A stretch of 24,300 nt of DNA from Bin22 sp034428635 (GTDB taxonomy: Bacteria > Chloroflexota > Dehalococcoidia > Lucifugimonadales > UBA3495), in NCBI GenBank assembly GCA_034428635.1, contig DAOUHR010000155.1:1-24300 (forward strand). Direction: 5' to 3'. A program made the position numbers and the translations under genes. Every line of letters starts with the position of its first letter. Position 1 is the stretch's first letter. The notes below the pieces were generated by a model. The model ran no database searches and had not been told where the DNA came from. It worked only from the letters and a program-made list of their open reading frames with translations. Shown piece by piece: positions 14,158 to 22,162 of this stretch.

Positions 14158-15087
14158 ATGACCAACTCTGCCACCGCCGCCGACTTTGTCTCATCCGTCA
14201 AGCGCCCTGACGACATCGACACTTTCTGGGACGACATTCTGGCCCGTACCGCCGCCATCCCTCTGGACGCTCAGGCGGTGTTCGACCCGCTGCGGTCTTC
14301 GCCCCAGGTGGATGTGTACGCTGTCCACTACACCAGCCTTGACCGCGTCCGTATCGCCGGCTGGTATGCCCGCCCCACCAACCACGCGGGCCAGTTGCCA
14401 GGGCTTCTTATCGTCCCCGGCTACACGATGGAGCCCCAAATCCCCAAGAACTGGGCCGCCAGGGGGTATGCCGCCTTCAGCGTGGCGCCCCGAGGCAAGC
14501 TGCGCAGCAACGGCCAGTTCAACCCCGGCTACCCCGGACTGCTCACCTACGGCATCATCGATCGGAATACCTACGCTTACCGGGGTTTCTACATGGACGC
14601 CTGCCGCGGTGTAGACTTCCTACTGTCCCGCGACGAGGTGGACGGCAGGCGCCTGGGGGTTACCGGACACAGCCAGGGCGGCGGTCTCGCCATCGTGGTG
14701 CCTGCCATGCGGCCGGAGGTAACCGTTGCCACGTCCGGCGCTCCCTATCTCTGCGGGTTTATGGACGCCATTGACTTGACCGACGGCTACCCCTACTACG
14801 AGATCAACGACTACCTGCGCCTGTACCCCGAAAGCCGCCAGCAGGTGACCGACACCCTGGCCTATTTCGACGGCATCAACCTGGCGCCCCGGGTTACCTG
14901 CCCCATCATCGTCAACATTGGCCAGCAGGACAGCACCTGCCCGCCCGAGACGGGTTATGCCCTGTTCCGCGCCATCGGCAGCGAGGACAAGCGCCTGTAC
15001 GACTACGACGGTCACGGCCACGATGCCAACAACGCGGTACACGCCAGTATCATCGACTCTTTCCTGGCCCAGCACCTTAAGCCCTAG
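14158..15087 (+). CDS. CE7-type acetyl esterase (AXE1-like)
   Basis: From the ATG at 14158 (GGGGG about 6 nt upstream) the product is 309 residues, the size of carbohydrate-esterase family 7 acetylxylan/cephalosporin-C deacetylases. The N-terminal DIDTFWDDIL pattern (residues 19-28) is typical of AXE1. The catalytic triad is complete: Ser172 in GVTGHSQGGGLA, Asp258 in NIGQQDSTCPP, and a histidine in YDGHGHD (286 or 288). No signal peptide is visible, so cytoplasmic hydrolysis of small acetylated substrates is expected. It is followed 13 bp later by a degenerate paralog and then an LLM oxidoreductase; the three are probably one operon. Confidence 0.9.
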   Translation: MTNSATAADFVSSVKRPDDIDTFWDDILARTAAIPLDAQAVFDPLRSSPQVDVYAVHYTSLDRVRIAGWYARPTNHAGQLPGLLIVPGYTMEPQIPKNWAARGYAAFSVAPRGKLRSNGQFNPGYPGLLTYGIIDRNTYAYRGFYMDACRGVDFLLSRDEVDGRRLGVTGHSQGGGLAIVVPAMRPEVTVATSGAPYLCGFMDAIDLTDGYPYYEINDYLRLYPESRQQVTDTLAYFDGINLAPRVTCPIIVNIGQQDSTCPPETGYALFRAIGSEDKRLYDYDGHGHDANNAVHASIIDSFLAQHLKP

Positions 15088-15100
15088 GGGGCCGTCAACA

Positions 15101-16024
15101 ATGACCACACCAGCTTACGAACGACCCGCTGACTTCGACGTTTTCTGGCATGGCGTCCTGGCCGAACTGGCCCAGCTTCCCGTGGCCCCGGAGGTGGAGG
15201 AAATTTCCCTGCGGTCCAGCGACATCGCCACCGTGTACGGGGTACGGCTCACGTCCATCGGCCCCTACCGCATCTTTGGTTATTTGAGCGTCCCCAAAGG
15301 GCAGGGACCCTTCCCCGCCCGTTACTTCCTGCCCCGCTACGGCAGCGTTACCGACCTGGTGCCCCAGGGCACGGCCAACGGCCAGCGGCACCATTTCGTT
15401 ACCTTCTCCATCTGCGTCCGGGGCCAGCGCCGCGCCGACAGTCCCTACGCCGCCAGTTTCCCCGGCCAGCTTACCGACGGCATCGACGACCCCAGCACCT
15501 ACGTCTACCGGGGCATCGTCGCCGACTGCTGCCGGGGACTGGAGTACCTGGCCCAGCGCCCCGAGGTGGATACCGGCCGCATCGCCACCATCGGCACCGA
15601 TCTGGCGTTGGCGACGGCCGCCCTATGCCCCCGGGTTACGCACCTGATCTCCACGCCGGTGATACACCACCGGGCGCTGGAGCGGGCCGGGGTCACCCAG
15701 GCCTACCCCTTGGAGGAACTGAACGACTACCTGCGCCAGCATCCCGACCGCCGTGATCAAGTAGCCAATACTCTGAATTACTACGACCTGGCCGGTTTCG
15801 CCCCAACAGTGGAGGCCACATCTCTGCTTGTGGCCGATTCGGGCAGCAACGGCGTGCGCGCCGACTACCTCGAAGCCGTGGCCCAGTCCATCAACGGCCC
15901 TGCGGAATTACGCGAATCGGAACACTCGAACTACCGGGACGGCGCCTTTGCCGAGGTGTGGCTGTCGGAACGGATGGGACTAGAACCCAGCCTGCCGCCC
16001 CACTGGCAGGGGTGGGCGCCCTGA
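15101..16024 (+). CDS. CE7-like paralog lacking nucleophile serine
   Basis: The 307-residue product from the ATG at 15101 is homologous to the CE7 esterase just upstream: both share RPADFDVFW/PDDIDTFW at the start, and YPLEELNDYLRQHPDRRDQV parallels YPYYEINDYLRLYPESRQQV. The nucleophile elbow GHSQG of the upstream enzyme is G165-T166-D167-L168-A169 here, so serine is replaced by aspartate and the following glycines are lost. An Asp246 (VADSGSNG) and His275 (ESEHSNYRD) align near the acid and histidine positions. The frame is intact with normal codon use, so it is not an obvious pseudogene. A non-catalytic partner or altered chemistry is inferred. A longer frame back to 14918 overlaps the upstream gene and is rejected. 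Confidence 0.85.
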   Translation: MTTPAYERPADFDVFWHGVLAELAQLPVAPEVEEISLRSSDIATVYGVRLTSIGPYRIFGYLSVPKGQGPFPARYFLPRYGSVTDLVPQGTANGQRHHFVTFSICVRGQRRADSPYAASFPGQLTDGIDDPSTYVYRGIVADCCRGLEYLAQRPEVDTGRIATIGTDLALATAALCPRVTHLISTPVIHHRALERAGVTQAYPLEELNDYLRQHPDRRDQVANTLNYYDLAGFAPTVEATSLLVADSGSNGVRADYLEAVAQSINGPAELRESEHSNYRDGAFAEVWLSERMGLEPSLPPHWQGWAP

Positions 16025-16085
16025 GCGACGGCATCGCAGCCACTTTTTTAGCCATCAGTCCTTACCCCACCACGGAGCAGCGACA

Positions 16086-17069
16086 ATGAAGTTCGGCATC
16101 AACCTGGGCGGAGGCAACCTGCCCCACGAGTCCCGGGCCGAGGCATTTGAAGGTAAGCTGGAGAAGTCCCGCCTGGCCGCCAGGCACGGCTACCACTCCC
16201 TGTGGACCGGCGCCGCTTACCTGAACAACGACTTCCACGCCACCCTGCTGCTGGCCCGGGTGGCGGCCGAGGCGCCGGACCTGGAGCTGGGCTTCGTGGG
16301 CCTGCTGCCCCTGTACCATCCCGTGGAGGCGGCGGAGCAGCTTTCCACGCTGGACGTCATCTGCGGCGGCAAGCTGGTACTGGCCCCGGCGCTGGGCTGG
16401 CGCGACTTCCAGTTCGAGGGCTTCGGCATCCCCAAGTCGGAACGCCTGTCACGCTTCCGCGAGGTGCTGGAAACAATGAAGGAACTGTGGGGTGACGGGC
16501 GGGTTACCCACCACGGTGAGCATTTCCAGATGACCGACGTACCACCGGTGGGCGCACCCCTGCAGCGCCCCTATCCCCGCATCTACATCGCGGCCAACCA
16601 GGACCAGGGCGTCCGCCGCGCTGCCCGCTTGTCCGACGGCTGGCTGGTAAGCTCCCGTTCCACCCTGCCCACCATCGCGCGGCAGGTGGAACTGTACCGT
16701 GAGGCGGTGGCCGCCCGGGGCAAGACGGGCTACATATCGGCGTGGCGGGAGATGTTCATCGCCGAAACCCGCGAGGAGGCCATCCGAATTGCCCGCCCCC
16801 ATGTGGAGTGGCTATACCAGGACCGGGCGGCGTCGGGTCACAGCCAGGAACTGCCCGAGGCCGACCGCATAGACGTGGGGTTCGAGCAGGTGCTGGACGG
16901 CCGGTTCATCATCGGAAGCCCGGACGATTGCGCCGCCGAAATTGAGAAGTACCGGGACCTGGGCATCGAGGAACTGGTGCTGCGGTGCCAGTGGCCCGGC
17001 ATGCCCAACGAAGACTCCCTGCGGGCGGTGGAACTGTTCGGCCAGGAAGTGCTGCCCCGCTTCGCCTGA
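16086..17069 (+). CDS. LLM class flavin-dependent oxidoreductase, F420/FMN type
   Basis: The 327-residue protein is a third luciferase-like TIM-barrel oxidoreductase. It lacks the EHH motif of the other two; the corresponding segment is LWTGAAYLNNDFHA at residues 39-52. The barrel core GGKLVLAPALGWRDFQFEGFG (95-114) and SERLSRFREVLETMKELWGDG (118-138) are typical of the F420-dependent or short-chain FMN branch. The C-terminal GSPDDCAAEIEKYRDLGIEELVLRCQWPG is conserved in the class. GGAGCAG precedes the ATG. It follows the two CE7-like genes by 61 bp and is probably cotranscribed, which links it to deacetylated substrates by context only. Confidence 0.9.
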   Translation: MKFGINLGGGNLPHESRAEAFEGKLEKSRLAARHGYHSLWTGAAYLNNDFHATLLLARVAAEAPDLELGFVGLLPLYHPVEAAEQLSTLDVICGGKLVLAPALGWRDFQFEGFGIPKSERLSRFREVLETMKELWGDGRVTHHGEHFQMTDVPPVGAPLQRPYPRIYIAANQDQGVRRAARLSDGWLVSSRSTLPTIARQVELYREAVAARGKTGYISAWREMFIAETREEAIRIARPHVEWLYQDRAASGHSQELPEADRIDVGFEQVLDGRFIIGSPDDCAAEIEKYRDLGIEELVLRCQWPGMPNEDSLRAVELFGQEVLPRFA

Positions 17070-17130
17070 CCCCGCCCCAAGCACGTTTCCCTTCAACATC
17101 GCGAGCCCCGGCGACCATCTATCCGTAAGA

Positions 17131-17230
17131 CCAGCTTTCGCCGGTATCCAGTAGTGCGCGTCCTGTGTCGTCGCGCTTTCTATTAGCCCGAAACCCGCCT
17201 GGGTTCCGGCTTTCGCCGGAACGACGGGGC
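17131..17230. repeat. Two hairpins of the CCGGC(GAAA/TTTC)GCCGG repeat family
   Basis: At 17131-17150 and 17201-17230 the core CTTTCGCCGG recurs with flanking GGTATCCAG and GGGTTCCGG...CCGGAACGACGG. The second is a complete stem-loop. The two lie back to back in the gap between the convergent LLM gene and TPR gene. The same family is seen at 22308-22333 and repeatedly between 23236 and 24108. Confidence 0.7.
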
Positions 17231-17243
17231 CTGCGGCAGTCAG

Positions 17244-17711
17244 CTAACCGCTCTTCCCTTCATCTGCCAGCGCCTGTTCCGCCCGGGCAAGGTTGTTGCG
17301 GCTGGCCTGCGTGCTGGGATGGTCAACCCCCAGTATTCGCTCCCGCAGGGCCAGGGTCTCGCGGTGCAACTGGGCGGCGGCCTCGTAGTCGCCCATGGCG
17401 TGGCAGCAGTTTCCCAGGCTTCCCCTGCTGCGGAGGGTGTCGGGGTGTTCCGGCCCCAGCGCCCTGGTACGCCGCTCCAGGGTGTCGCGGAACAGAGCCA
17501 GGGCTTCCTCGTAGTGGCCGGCGGCGTAGAAACTGTTGGCCAGGCCCGTGCTGCTGCGCAGGGTGTCCGGATGGTCTGGGCCCAGGGAGCTCCTTCGGTC
17601 CATCAGGGCCAGGTAATGGTGGTGGATGGCCTGGCCGTAGCGGCGGGAGACCCGGTGGAATCGGGCCAGGTGGTAGTCCACGTTGAAGGCGCCGGGCTGC
17701 TCAGGGGCCAT
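17244..17711 (-). CDS. TPR (kinesin-light-chain-like) repeat protein, possibly truncated
   Basis: About 155 residues from the ATG at 17711, or 166 from a GTG at 17744; neither has a good ribosome binding site. Three 42-residue TPR units of the kinesin-light-chain type are visible, each with the signature LGPDHPDTLRS, LGPEHPDTLRS or LGVDHPSTQAS. Such arrays mediate protein contacts and usually form the tail of large NB-ARC, kinase or CHAT proteins. The lack of a start signal and the presence of a repeat (TCACGAAGTCTCACGAAG, about 17731-17748) at the 5' end suggest that this is the C-terminal remnant of a longer protein. Function beyond binding is not assignable. Confidence 0.7.
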   Translation of the reverse strand: MAPEQPGAFNVDYHLARFHRVSRRYGQAIHHHYLALMDRRSSLGPDHPDTLRSSTGLANSFYAAGHYEEALALFRDTLERRTRALGPEHPDTLRSRGSLGNCCHAMGDYEAAAQLHRETLALRERILGVDHPSTQASRNNLARAEQALADEGKSG

Positions 17712-17819
17712 CTCACTAGTCCAAGAAGGGTCACGAAGTCTCACGAAGAGATATTCAGCAGGACGGTTCTGGCTAAATTGGCAATGCTGATTTGAGACGC
17801 GTGACGGATGCCCTTTCGC

Positions 17820-18518
17820 CTAATAGCCGGTGGCCAGGGAGATAAGCGCGCCTATTACCGGGCCCATGATAGTCCAGAGGATGCCCCAACCCAGCACGTA
17901 GTCGGCCAGGATTATGCCCAGCAAGATCAGCGGGCCGTACCGCTCGTAGCGGGCGTAGCTTTCGGCCATGCTGTCGGGGAGCAGGCCGCCCAGTACCCGG
18001 GAGCCGTCCAGGGGCGCCAGGGGTATCAGGTTGAAGACCGCCAGCAGCACGTTAAAGAAAATGACCACGCCGGCAATGTCGGTCAGGGCTTCGCGCATTC
18101 CCCCGGAGAGGACGTAGGTGGTGCGGTACAGTCCCGGAGCGCTCCAGCCCAGCAGGCCAAGCTTGATGGGTATGGCCACCAGGAAGGCCAGGGCCAGGTT
18201 GGACAGGGGGCCGGCGGCGGCCACCAGAGTTATGCCCAGGGGACCCCGCAGGCGCTGGTAGTTCACCGGCACGGGCTTGCCCCAGCCGAAGCCCACCACC
18301 AGCATCATCACCGTGCCGCTGGGATCCAGGTGGCGGATGGGGTTGAGGGAAAGGCGGCCCAAGCCGCGGGAAGTGCCGTCGCCCAACACCGTGGCGATCA
18401 GGGAGTGGCTGAATTCGTGGATGGTGATGGCCGTCAGCAGGGCAAACATCACCAGGACGGTCAGGCGGACAAAGCTGGCGGGGTCGTACAGCAGAAGGTC
18501 AAATGAACTGATCAGCAT
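17820..18518 (-). CDS. Site-2 protease-like M50 family membrane metallopeptidase
   Basis: This 232-residue membrane protein belongs to the compact M50/S2P group. The zinc motif H34-E-F-S-H38 lies in an early membrane segment, and the third ligand is Asp171 in NLIPLAPLDGSRV. Several further hydrophobic segments complete a core of about five or six. No PDZ domain is present, as in the short bacterial branch often annotated as site-2 protease family. Members cleave substrates within the membrane, commonly anti-sigma factors; the substrate is not evident here. The ATG at 18518 has only a weak binding site. It is downstream of, and on the same strand as, the acidic-tail protein (103 bp gap). Confidence 0.92.
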   Translation of the reverse strand: MLISSFDLLLYDPASFVRLTVLVMFALLTAITIHEFSHSLIATVLGDGTSRGLGRLSLNPIRHLDPSGTVMMLVVGFGWGKPVPVNYQRLRGPLGITLVAAAGPLSNLALAFLVAIPIKLGLLGWSAPGLYRTTYVLSGGMREALTDIAGVVIFFNVLLAVFNLIPLAPLDGSRVLGGLLPDSMAESYARYERYGPLILLGIILADYVLGWGILWTIMGPVIGALISLATGY

Positions 18519-18621
18519 CTCGGGTTACTTCACCAGGCCGGACAGGAAGGCAGGACCAGCAGTAGCTCAAACCAGTAAGTCCCGCCCCGCGACTCCTGTC
18601 CTTCCCTGTGTTATTCATTCA

Positions 18622-19413
18622 CTATTCATCGTCGTCGTAGTCGTCGTCCTCGCCGCCATCATCCTCCGTGGATGGCGCGGCAGAGTAGGCGAACCCGGCG
18701 GCGGCGACGTTAGCCCGGCTGCGGTCGCGCCGACGGCGGGGCCGGGGCATTTCCAGCAGGGCGGTCTTCAGTCCGGCCAGGCCGTCGGCGCTGACGCCGG
18801 CCAAGTCAAGGATGATACCACTGACGCCCATGTCCCTGAGGGCAACCAGGTTTTCCTTTGCCGGAAGGGCGGACACCTGCACCAGGACGTACTTGTCGGT
18901 GCGGCGGGACAGGCTGCCGACGGTTACCAGGTCCTGCAGCGTCCACGGGCCGGACACACCAGTCATGTCCAGGGTGAAGCAGTCTACCGGCAGGGCGGAC
19001 ACCGCCCGCATTTGGCGGTCGCTGAGGTCGGAGTTAACGATAAGGACCCGGGCCAGGTCATCCTCCCCAGCCACGGTGGCCGCGGCGCTGTCCAGCCCGA
19101 AGGCCAGCAGGTCGGCGCCGCCCTCGGCACAGGCCCTGGCATCCTCGCCGGACAATGACGAATCGCAGACGCCCCAAGGGACGCTACCGGCCGACCCCGT
19201 CAGCCCTTTAACGGCGCCGGAGTCGCTGACACCGGATACCAGCACCGCGTCCAGACCGGCCTGGGCAGCCGCGGAAACTCCGGACTGGTGGTCGGAGGAA
19301 GCCAGCCCCACCAGGGCCATGCCTGGCAGGTTGGTAGCACGGGCCGCGCCGAAACCCAGGGGCGCCGGCGACCCGTCGCTGATTCTTTGCAGAAGGTCTA
19401 AGAGTTTGCTCAT
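18622..19413 (-). CDS. TIM-barrel-like protein of unknown function with acidic tail
   Basis: The 263-residue product is not a recognised family. Regularly spaced strands ending in small residues (MALVGLAS, DAVLVSGV, ADLLAFGLD, VLIVNSDL, CFTLDMTG, YVLVQVSA, GIILDLAG) alternate with helices, which suggests a TIM barrel of about 210 residues. A basic patch (PRPRRRRDRSR) at about 218-228 follows, and the last 15 residues are almost all acidic (EDDGGEDDDYDDDE). Such a tail could bind cations or basic proteins. Codon use is normal. Its own promoter lies at 19447-19475. The pentapeptide-TIR gene is upstream on the same strand and the site-2 protease gene downstream. Confidence 0.75.
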   Translation of the reverse strand: MSKLLDLLQRISDGSPAPLGFGAARATNLPGMALVGLASSDHQSGVSAAAQAGLDAVLVSGVSDSGAVKGLTGSAGSVPWGVCDSSLSGEDARACAEGGADLLAFGLDSAAATVAGEDDLARVLIVNSDLSDRQMRAVSALPVDCFTLDMTGVSGPWTLQDLVTVGSLSRRTDKYVLVQVSALPAKENLVALRDMGVSGIILDLAGVSADGLAGLKTALLEMPRPRRRRDRSRANVAAAGFAYSAAPSTEDDGGEDDDYDDDE

Positions 19414-19446
19414 TATTGCTCGCTTGTCCCTCGATTGGCTCAGCGG

Positions 19447-19475
19447 ATTATACCCTATGCCGGTTGTTTTGTCGG
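19447..19475 (-). promoter_or_regulatory. Promoter for the acidic-tail protein
   Basis: On the minus strand, TATAAT (19452-19447) is a perfect -10, and CCGACA (19475-19470) is a 4/6 match to -35 at 17-bp spacing. The transcript would start near 19440, about 27 nt before the ATG at 19413. Confidence 0.65.
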
Positions 19476-19523
19476 TAAAGGGATGGAAGGCCCGATTATC
19501 CAGAAATGAACAGCCGTCCCGAC

Positions 19524-20822
19524 TCAGAAGGTCTTGCTGGAAAGTTGAGCGGTCAGAGAGGCCAGGGATTCCCCGAAGGCGCTGGCGTCTTCCCAGCCGC
19601 GGAAATCCAACACGCTGCCCCCCTTAAGGAGGCCGCAAAGCTGGTCGTCCCGCTGGTAGAAGACTTCGTCGGCTGCAACCGTCAAAAGGGTCTGGCCGGT
19701 GGCGGTGCGCTGGCCTCCGGCCAACTGGGCCAGGTAGGTGCTGGCCTGGGGACTTTCCAGGGACTCGGCGGTGCAGAGCAGGACCAGGCAGTCGAAATAA
19801 GGGGTATGCTCAAAGAGGATCTGCCCGGACTGCACTGCCGCTTCATCATCGGCGGCCAGGGCCCAAGCGGGTATGTGGGATTCCGCCAGGCCCGAGCGAA
19901 GGCGGGTGGCCAGGTCGGAATCGTTCATGGAACCGATGATCAGCGTGGTGGGGTAGGTGCGGTTAACGCCCCGCATCACGTCCTGGACGGCCAGCAGGGG
20001 CTCGGCCACGCCGGCGCTGGCCAGGAACGCCCGGGGTATCATGCCCCCAGACCTGGCGATGGTATCCAGGGTGATGGCGCTGGGGCCGGAGTGCGACGCC
20101 ATGTCCAGGCCAATGACCATGCTCAGGTCGCAGTTGACCAACCGCGTCAGCCCCAGGGTCGCATTCAGGAAGACGGCGCTTTCCAAGTCGGCATTGGAAA
20201 AGGAGGCGCCCCGCAGGTCGGCCCCGGTCAGGTCGGCCAACTTCAGAGATGTGGAAGCCAGGTTGGCGCCCCGCAGGTTGGCGCCCGACAAGTTGGCCCA
20301 GGAAAGGTCGGTGTAGGCCAGGTTGGCGCCGGACAGGTTGGCCCCTTCCAGGTTGACGTACTGGAGGTCGGAGTAGCTCAGGTTGGCGCCGGTAAGCAGA
20401 GCCCGACCCAGGTGGCTGCTGGAGAGATCGCTCCTGATGAGGGTACACCCTGGCATGTTGGCCAGGGTCAGGTCGGTGTGGGAGAGGTTGGCGCGGGAAA
20501 TGTGGGCGGATTGCAGGTTGGTCCCCATCAGCCGGGAGTACTGGAGATTAGCCCCGGTCAGGTCGGCCCGGCTGAGGTCATCGTGAGCCAGGTCGGCCCG
20601 GGGCAACCTTACCCCGCTGAGAAAGGCGCCGGACAGGTCAAGCTTGGCCCTGCCGTGGACGAAGTCTCGTTCAAAGGTCTCGCCGGTGGAGCGGTCACCC
20701 AGGCTGTAGTTCAGGTGGTAGACGATGGGCTGTTCGTTGGGAACCCAAAAGGTCGCTTCCCGCCAGCGGGATATGGCATTGGGGCCGGCCTTCGCTATGG
20801 CGACGTGTTCAGGATCTGCCAA
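19524..20822 (-). CDS. Pentapeptide-repeat protein fused to a divergent TIR domain
   Basis: The start is TTG at 20822, with a perfect AGGAGG 4 nt upstream. A longer frame to 21077 passes through a non-coding repeat and is rejected. The 432-residue product has: a short N-terminal segment with AGPNAISRWRE; about 35 tandem pentapeptides, A(D/N)LxG type, at residues 60-235, forming a right-handed quadrilateral helix; a linker GPSAITLDTIARSGGMIPRAFL at 246-267 that is characteristic of pentapeptide-TIR proteins; and a TIR-like domain at about 291-420. In the TIR domain the opening 'FISYSxxD' is TTLIIGSMND, and the segment expected to hold the NADase glutamate (S-x-W-V-x-x-E) reads SPQASTYL, without glutamate. 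A scaffold or sensor role is more likely than NAD hydrolysis. Confidence 0.9.
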   Translation of the reverse strand: MADPEHVAIAKAGPNAISRWREATFWVPNEQPIVYHLNYSLGDRSTGETFERDFVHGRAKLDLSGAFLSGVRLPRADLAHDDLSRADLTGANLQYSRLMGTNLQSAHISRANLSHTDLTLANMPGCTLIRSDLSSSHLGRALLTGANLSYSDLQYVNLEGANLSGANLAYTDLSWANLSGANLRGANLASTSLKLADLTGADLRGASFSNADLESAVFLNATLGLTRLVNCDLSMVIGLDMASHSGPSAITLDTIARSGGMIPRAFLASAGVAEPLLAVQDVMRGVNRTYPTTLIIGSMNDSDLATRLRSGLAESHIPAWALAADDEAAVQSGQILFEHTPYFDCLVLLCTAESLESPQASTYLAQLAGGQRTATGQTLLTVAADEVFYQRDDQLCGLLKGGSVLDFRGWEDASAFGESLASLTAQLSSKTF

Positions 20823-21000
20823 GATGCCTCCTGGGGCAGGGCGGCCCAAGGGGGAACGTGTACGCCCCGGGCCTTCGTTGGGGTTTACGATACACCCAAA
20901 GGCAGGGTACTGGAAGGTTGGGGGGCAAGGTAACGGCGACCGAGCCTGTACCAGGCCATTCTGGTCGTTATTGGTCCGGGTCTGGAATGTTCCTCTTGGC

Positions 21001-21037
21001 AAGGATTTTTGATCCTTCGCTCCACTCAGGATGACAT
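21001..21037. repeat. Interspersed repeat of the GTCATCCTGAG...AAGGATC type
   Basis: On the minus strand this reads TGTCATCCTGAGTGGAGCGA followed by AGGATC, a widespread bacterial intergenic repeat pattern, with a short hairpin GGATC/GATCC. It lies upstream of the pentapeptide-TIR gene in a 273-bp gap (20823-21095) that otherwise shows no gene. Confidence 0.6.
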
Positions 21038-21095
21038 TATTGGTCGTAGGGTGGCCCCACAGACGTTCGAGAGCCACCCTGGTGCCAGGCTTTGG

Positions 21096-22067
21096 CTAGT
21101 TGGGCACCCAGACCATGGCGCCCACCTCGGTGAACTCGCGCTTGAACTTGTTCCAGGAATCCCCGGCGTCCTCGGTGGAATAGAGTTCGCCGAACAGGCT
21201 GGAAGCCAGGATAAAGTCGGGGTCGGCCGGGTGGGTGACGAAGCCCCAGATGTTGGAGTTGGGCTCCACGGGCAGCGGTCGGTCCTCCCAGGTCTGGCCG
21301 CCATCGGTGGAACGCCGGAGAGCTCCCTGGCTGCTGATAGCCGATTCGCCCAGCGCCGAAAACAGCACGTTGGGATCGTCGGCCTTGAAGGCGATACCCC
21401 GGCTGTAGGGCAGGGGCAGACTTTCGGTGGTGTTCAGTGACTCCCAGCTTTCACCCACGTCGGTGGTGTAGTAGATTTCCCGGGGCGTGCTGAACAGGAC
21501 CTTGTTCTCCTCTCCCGGGCTGATGGCCATGCCGTGAATGTCTGGGTGTACGCCGGTGGTGATGTGGGTCCAGGAGTCGCCGCCGTCCAGGCTGCGATAC
21601 ACGCCGTCCACCTCAACGCCGGCCCAGACGGTGCGGTGGTCCTTGGGGTCCACCATCAGCGCGGTGACCATGGGCGGGCCGATGTGGCAGTACTGGGCCA
21701 TGTCCACGGCCAGCTTCGTCCAGCTCTGGCCGTCGTCCCGGGAGCGGAACAGGGCCGCCGGCTTGATGCCTACATAGATGGTGCCAGTATCCACGGGGTC
21801 GATGGCGATGTTCCAGATGGGCACTCCCTCCATGGGCGACCACAGTTTGACCCAGCTGGCGCCCTTGTCCTCGCTGCGGAAGATGCCCTGGTCGGAACCG
21901 GCCAGGATGCGGTTGGGGTTGTCGGGGTAGGCTGCCAGGGCCCGTACCTGGGCGCCCAGCACGAAGGGGTCGCGGATGCGGCTCCAGGTCTCGCCGGTAT
22001 CGGGGCTGTGCCACACGCCGCCGCCGAAACCAACGGCGCCTACGCAGATGCTATAGTCCTTTCCCAT
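21096..22067 (-). CDS. Seven-Asp-box (BNR/sortilin-like) beta-propeller protein
   Basis: The start chosen is the ATG at 22067, which has AGGCGGTGA about 6 nt upstream; the GTG at 22076 overlaps that site. The product has 323 residues and no signal peptide. Seven Asp boxes are visible in order: SPDTGETW, SEDKGASW, SRDDGQSW, SLDGGDSW, TTDVGESW, STDGGQTW and STEDAGDSW, consistent with a complete seven-bladed propeller. It is paralogous to the partial gene at the left edge, sharing WAGVEVDGVYRS/WVGLEVDGVRRS, RPLPVEPN/LPLPVDPN and the final TEVGAMVWVPN/SEISSITWIPA. Members are often annotated as exo-alpha-sialidase or glycosyl hydrolase from the fold alone; no catalytic residues support that here. 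Confidence 0.88.
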   Translation of the reverse strand: MGKDYSICVGAVGFGGGVWHSPDTGETWSRIRDPFVLGAQVRALAAYPDNPNRILAGSDQGIFRSEDKGASWVKLWSPMEGVPIWNIAIDPVDTGTIYVGIKPAALFRSRDDGQSWTKLAVDMAQYCHIGPPMVTALMVDPKDHRTVWAGVEVDGVYRSLDGGDSWTHITTGVHPDIHGMAISPGEENKVLFSTPREIYYTTDVGESWESLNTTESLPLPYSRGIAFKADDPNVLFSALGESAISSQGALRRSTDGGQTWEDRPLPVEPNSNIWGFVTHPADPDFILASSLFGELYSTEDAGDSWNKFKREFTEVGAMVWVPN

Positions 22068-22133
22068 AACAATCACCGCCTTTCGTTAAAGTTTTCGTCG
22101 GGTTCTGGTTTCCAGGGTTTGTATCTACCTGGA

Positions 22134-22162
22134 ATTATACTGGGTGGGATGGTGGATGGCTA
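22134..22162 (-). promoter_or_regulatory. Promoter for the seven-Asp-box protein
   Basis: On the minus strand, TATAAT (22139-22134) and TAGCCA (22162-22157), a 4/6 match, are 17 bp apart. The predicted start is near 22127, giving a leader of about 60 nt. Confidence 0.5.

Noticed and set aside
19506..20933. 475-residue plus-strand frame opposite the pentapeptide gene, rich in G-Q-V repeats
   Set aside because: Its regularity is the reverse-strand image of the pentapeptide codons, not an independent repeat protein.
20823..21077. N-terminal extension of the pentapeptide-TIR protein
   Set aside because: It runs through a known type of intergenic repeat, while TTG at 20822 has a perfect AGGAGG.
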